DNA of 6,841 nt from Bacteroidales bacterium (GTDB taxonomy: Bacteria > Bacteroidota > Bacteroidia > Bacteroidales > Bacteroidaceae). The DNA lies in the NCBI GenBank assembly GCA_004557285.1, contig SFEK01000155.1:1-6841 (forward strand), in the 5' to 3' direction. Shown here in pieces: positions 5,874 to 6,841 of the stretch. A program made the position numbers and the translations under genes. The notes below the pieces were generated by a model that was not told where the DNA came from, searched no databases, and was given only the letters and a program-made list of their open reading frames with translations. Position 1 is the first letter of the stretch; each line of letters begins with the position of its first letter.

Positions 5874-6841
5874 TTATTTTGTTATAAGGTTTATCAAATC
5901 TTCTTTTTTCAGGTTCATGATGATGTTGCTGAGGTCATCGGGCAAAGCCTCGCAGATGTCCTCTCGGGTGTATCTCACGTTCTTCAGTCGTGCGGTGATG
6001 TTACCGTCCATGTCGCCCACGATGAAGAAGTCGCCCAGGAGGTTTATTTTCTTGATCACGTTGTTTTTCAGTTCGATACGTATTTCAAAGTCACCCACGC
6101 CCTCAATGCGTCCTTTTTTCACAACCGTGTATTTGGGGTTGTTGCCATAGATGAATTCAGGCGTGTTGTATTCTTTCTCGATTTCCTTGATGCCTTCAAT
6201 ATCGTCGGGGGTAAGCATGATTTCGCCGTCGCAGAGGTTTTTTCTGACAAACAGCTTGAACGCTTCGATGTCGATGTCGATGAAGTCTTTGAGCAGGGCG
6301 ATGTGCTGTCTCACACTTTTCACGCCTTTGCTCACCAGTTTTTCGTCAGACGGTGTGATGCTGCCCACCATGTTCTCCAGATTGGTGTCATAGAGCATGG
6401 TGCCGTGTACGATGCTCTTGCCCGGAATGTGGTAGAAGGCATTGCCCGAAACTTTTCTGTCGCCAATCATGATGTCGTTTCTACCGCTGGCCTTGGCATC
6501 CACGCCCAGTTTTCTGAGTACATGAACCACCATGTTGATATATCTGTTGAAGGTGAAGCTGATATTGTCTTCTTTGGTGATGTAGGAGAACATGATGTTG
6601 CTCATGTCGGCATAGACACAGCCTCCGCCGCTTTTTCTCCTGAAAGTTCTGATCCCGTGTTCTTTACAGTATTCAAGGTTCACCTCGTTCTCGATCAGCT
6701 GGTTTCTTCCGAAGATGACCGACGGATTGACCTGCCAATAGAAGAAACAGTCTTGTTCGTCAATATGCCTTGCCACATACTCCTCCATCGCAAGATAGAA
6801 TGACAGTGGCATGGTGTCATTGAACGGTAGTGATACGTAAA
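5874..6841 (-). CDS. lplA: Lipoate-protein ligase A, 5' end cut by the window
   Basis: It activates lipoate with ATP and attaches it to the lipoyl-domain lysine; here the obvious target is GcvH. Numbered from the internal ATG at 6812, the family motifs are RRKSGGG at 58-64 followed by VYAD, NDIMIGDRKVSGNA at 112-125 with the conserved lysine Lys120, and HGTMLYD at 136-142. A C-terminal accessory domain follows, marked by FIYGNNPKY at 220-228. Having both domains argues for a genuine LplA-type ligase over a LipB or LipM transferase. The frame remains open upstream of 6812 to the window end and reads YVSLPFNDT, which fits the family N-terminus, so the ATG at 6812 is probably not the real start and the gene begins just beyond base 6841. 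It heads the visible operon and lies 12 bp before gcvT. The implication, inferred, is reliance on scavenged lipoate. Confidence 0.92.
   Translation of the reverse strand, partial: YVSLPFNDTMPLSFYLAMEEYVARHIDEQDCFFYWQVNPSVIFGRNQLIENEVNLEYCKEHGIRTFRRKSGGGCVYADMSNIMFSYITKEDNISFTFNRYINMVVHVLRKLGVDAKASGRNDIMIGDRKVSGNAFYHIPGKSIVHGTMLYDTNLENMVGSITPSDEKLVSKGVKSVRQHIALLKDFIDIDIEAFKLFVRKNLCDGEIMLTPDDIEGIKEIEKEYNTPEFIYGNNPKYTVVKKGRIEGVGDFEIRIELKNNVIKKINLLGDFFIVGDMDGNITARLKNVRYTREDICEALPDDLSNIIMNLKKEDLINLITK

Noticed and set aside
6810..6812. ATG 6812 as the true start of lplA
   Set aside because: The frame continues upstream to the window edge with residues YVSLPFNDT that fit the family N-terminus, so the gene is better treated as 5'-partial.

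Overview
This window carries a near-complete glycine cleavage (gcv) operon, read entirely from the minus strand, with the 3' end of a group II intron on the plus strand at the left edge. The organism looks like a member of the Bacteroidota, most likely Prevotella-like. This rests on the style of the protein sequences, the general lack of clear Shine-Dalgarno sites, the AT-rich gene junctions beside coding sequence of moderate GC, and the gene order. It is an inference from memory of the families, not from a search.

Layout, in direction of transcription (right to left): lipoate-protein ligase (lplA, 5' end cut by the window edge), 12 bp gap, gcvT (T-protein), 65 bp gap, gcvH (H-protein, broken), 72 bp gap containing a terminator-like hairpin, gcvPA and gcvPB (the two halves of a split P-protein, 39 bp apart), 28 bp gap, and lpd (L-protein, dihydrolipoamide dehydrogenase). 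About 20 bp after the lpd stop codon the sequence becomes the 3' end of a group II intron in the opposite orientation: domain V, domain VI with its bulged branch-point adenosine, and the 3' splice site. The rest of the intron lies to the left of the window. No gene-free stretch exceeds 300 bp.

How the genes work together: the P-protein (PA+PB, PLP enzyme) decarboxylates glycine and passes the aminomethyl group to the lipoyl arm of H. T moves the one-carbon unit to tetrahydrofolate and releases ammonia. L re-oxidises the dihydrolipoyl arm using NAD+. LplA attaches scavenged lipoate to a lysine of H. The operon therefore encodes the whole cycle plus the enzyme that activates its carrier.

The main anomaly is in gcvH. 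Relative to a normal H-protein about 24 codons (about 74 bp) are missing from the middle, and the deletion also shifts the frame. The N-terminal 30 residues and the lipoyl-lysine half are both well preserved but in different frames. All the other genes look intact. Either the strain has lost glycine cleavage very recently, or a second H-protein exists elsewhere, or this is an assembly or population artefact. I see no convincing evidence for an entirely new system in this window.
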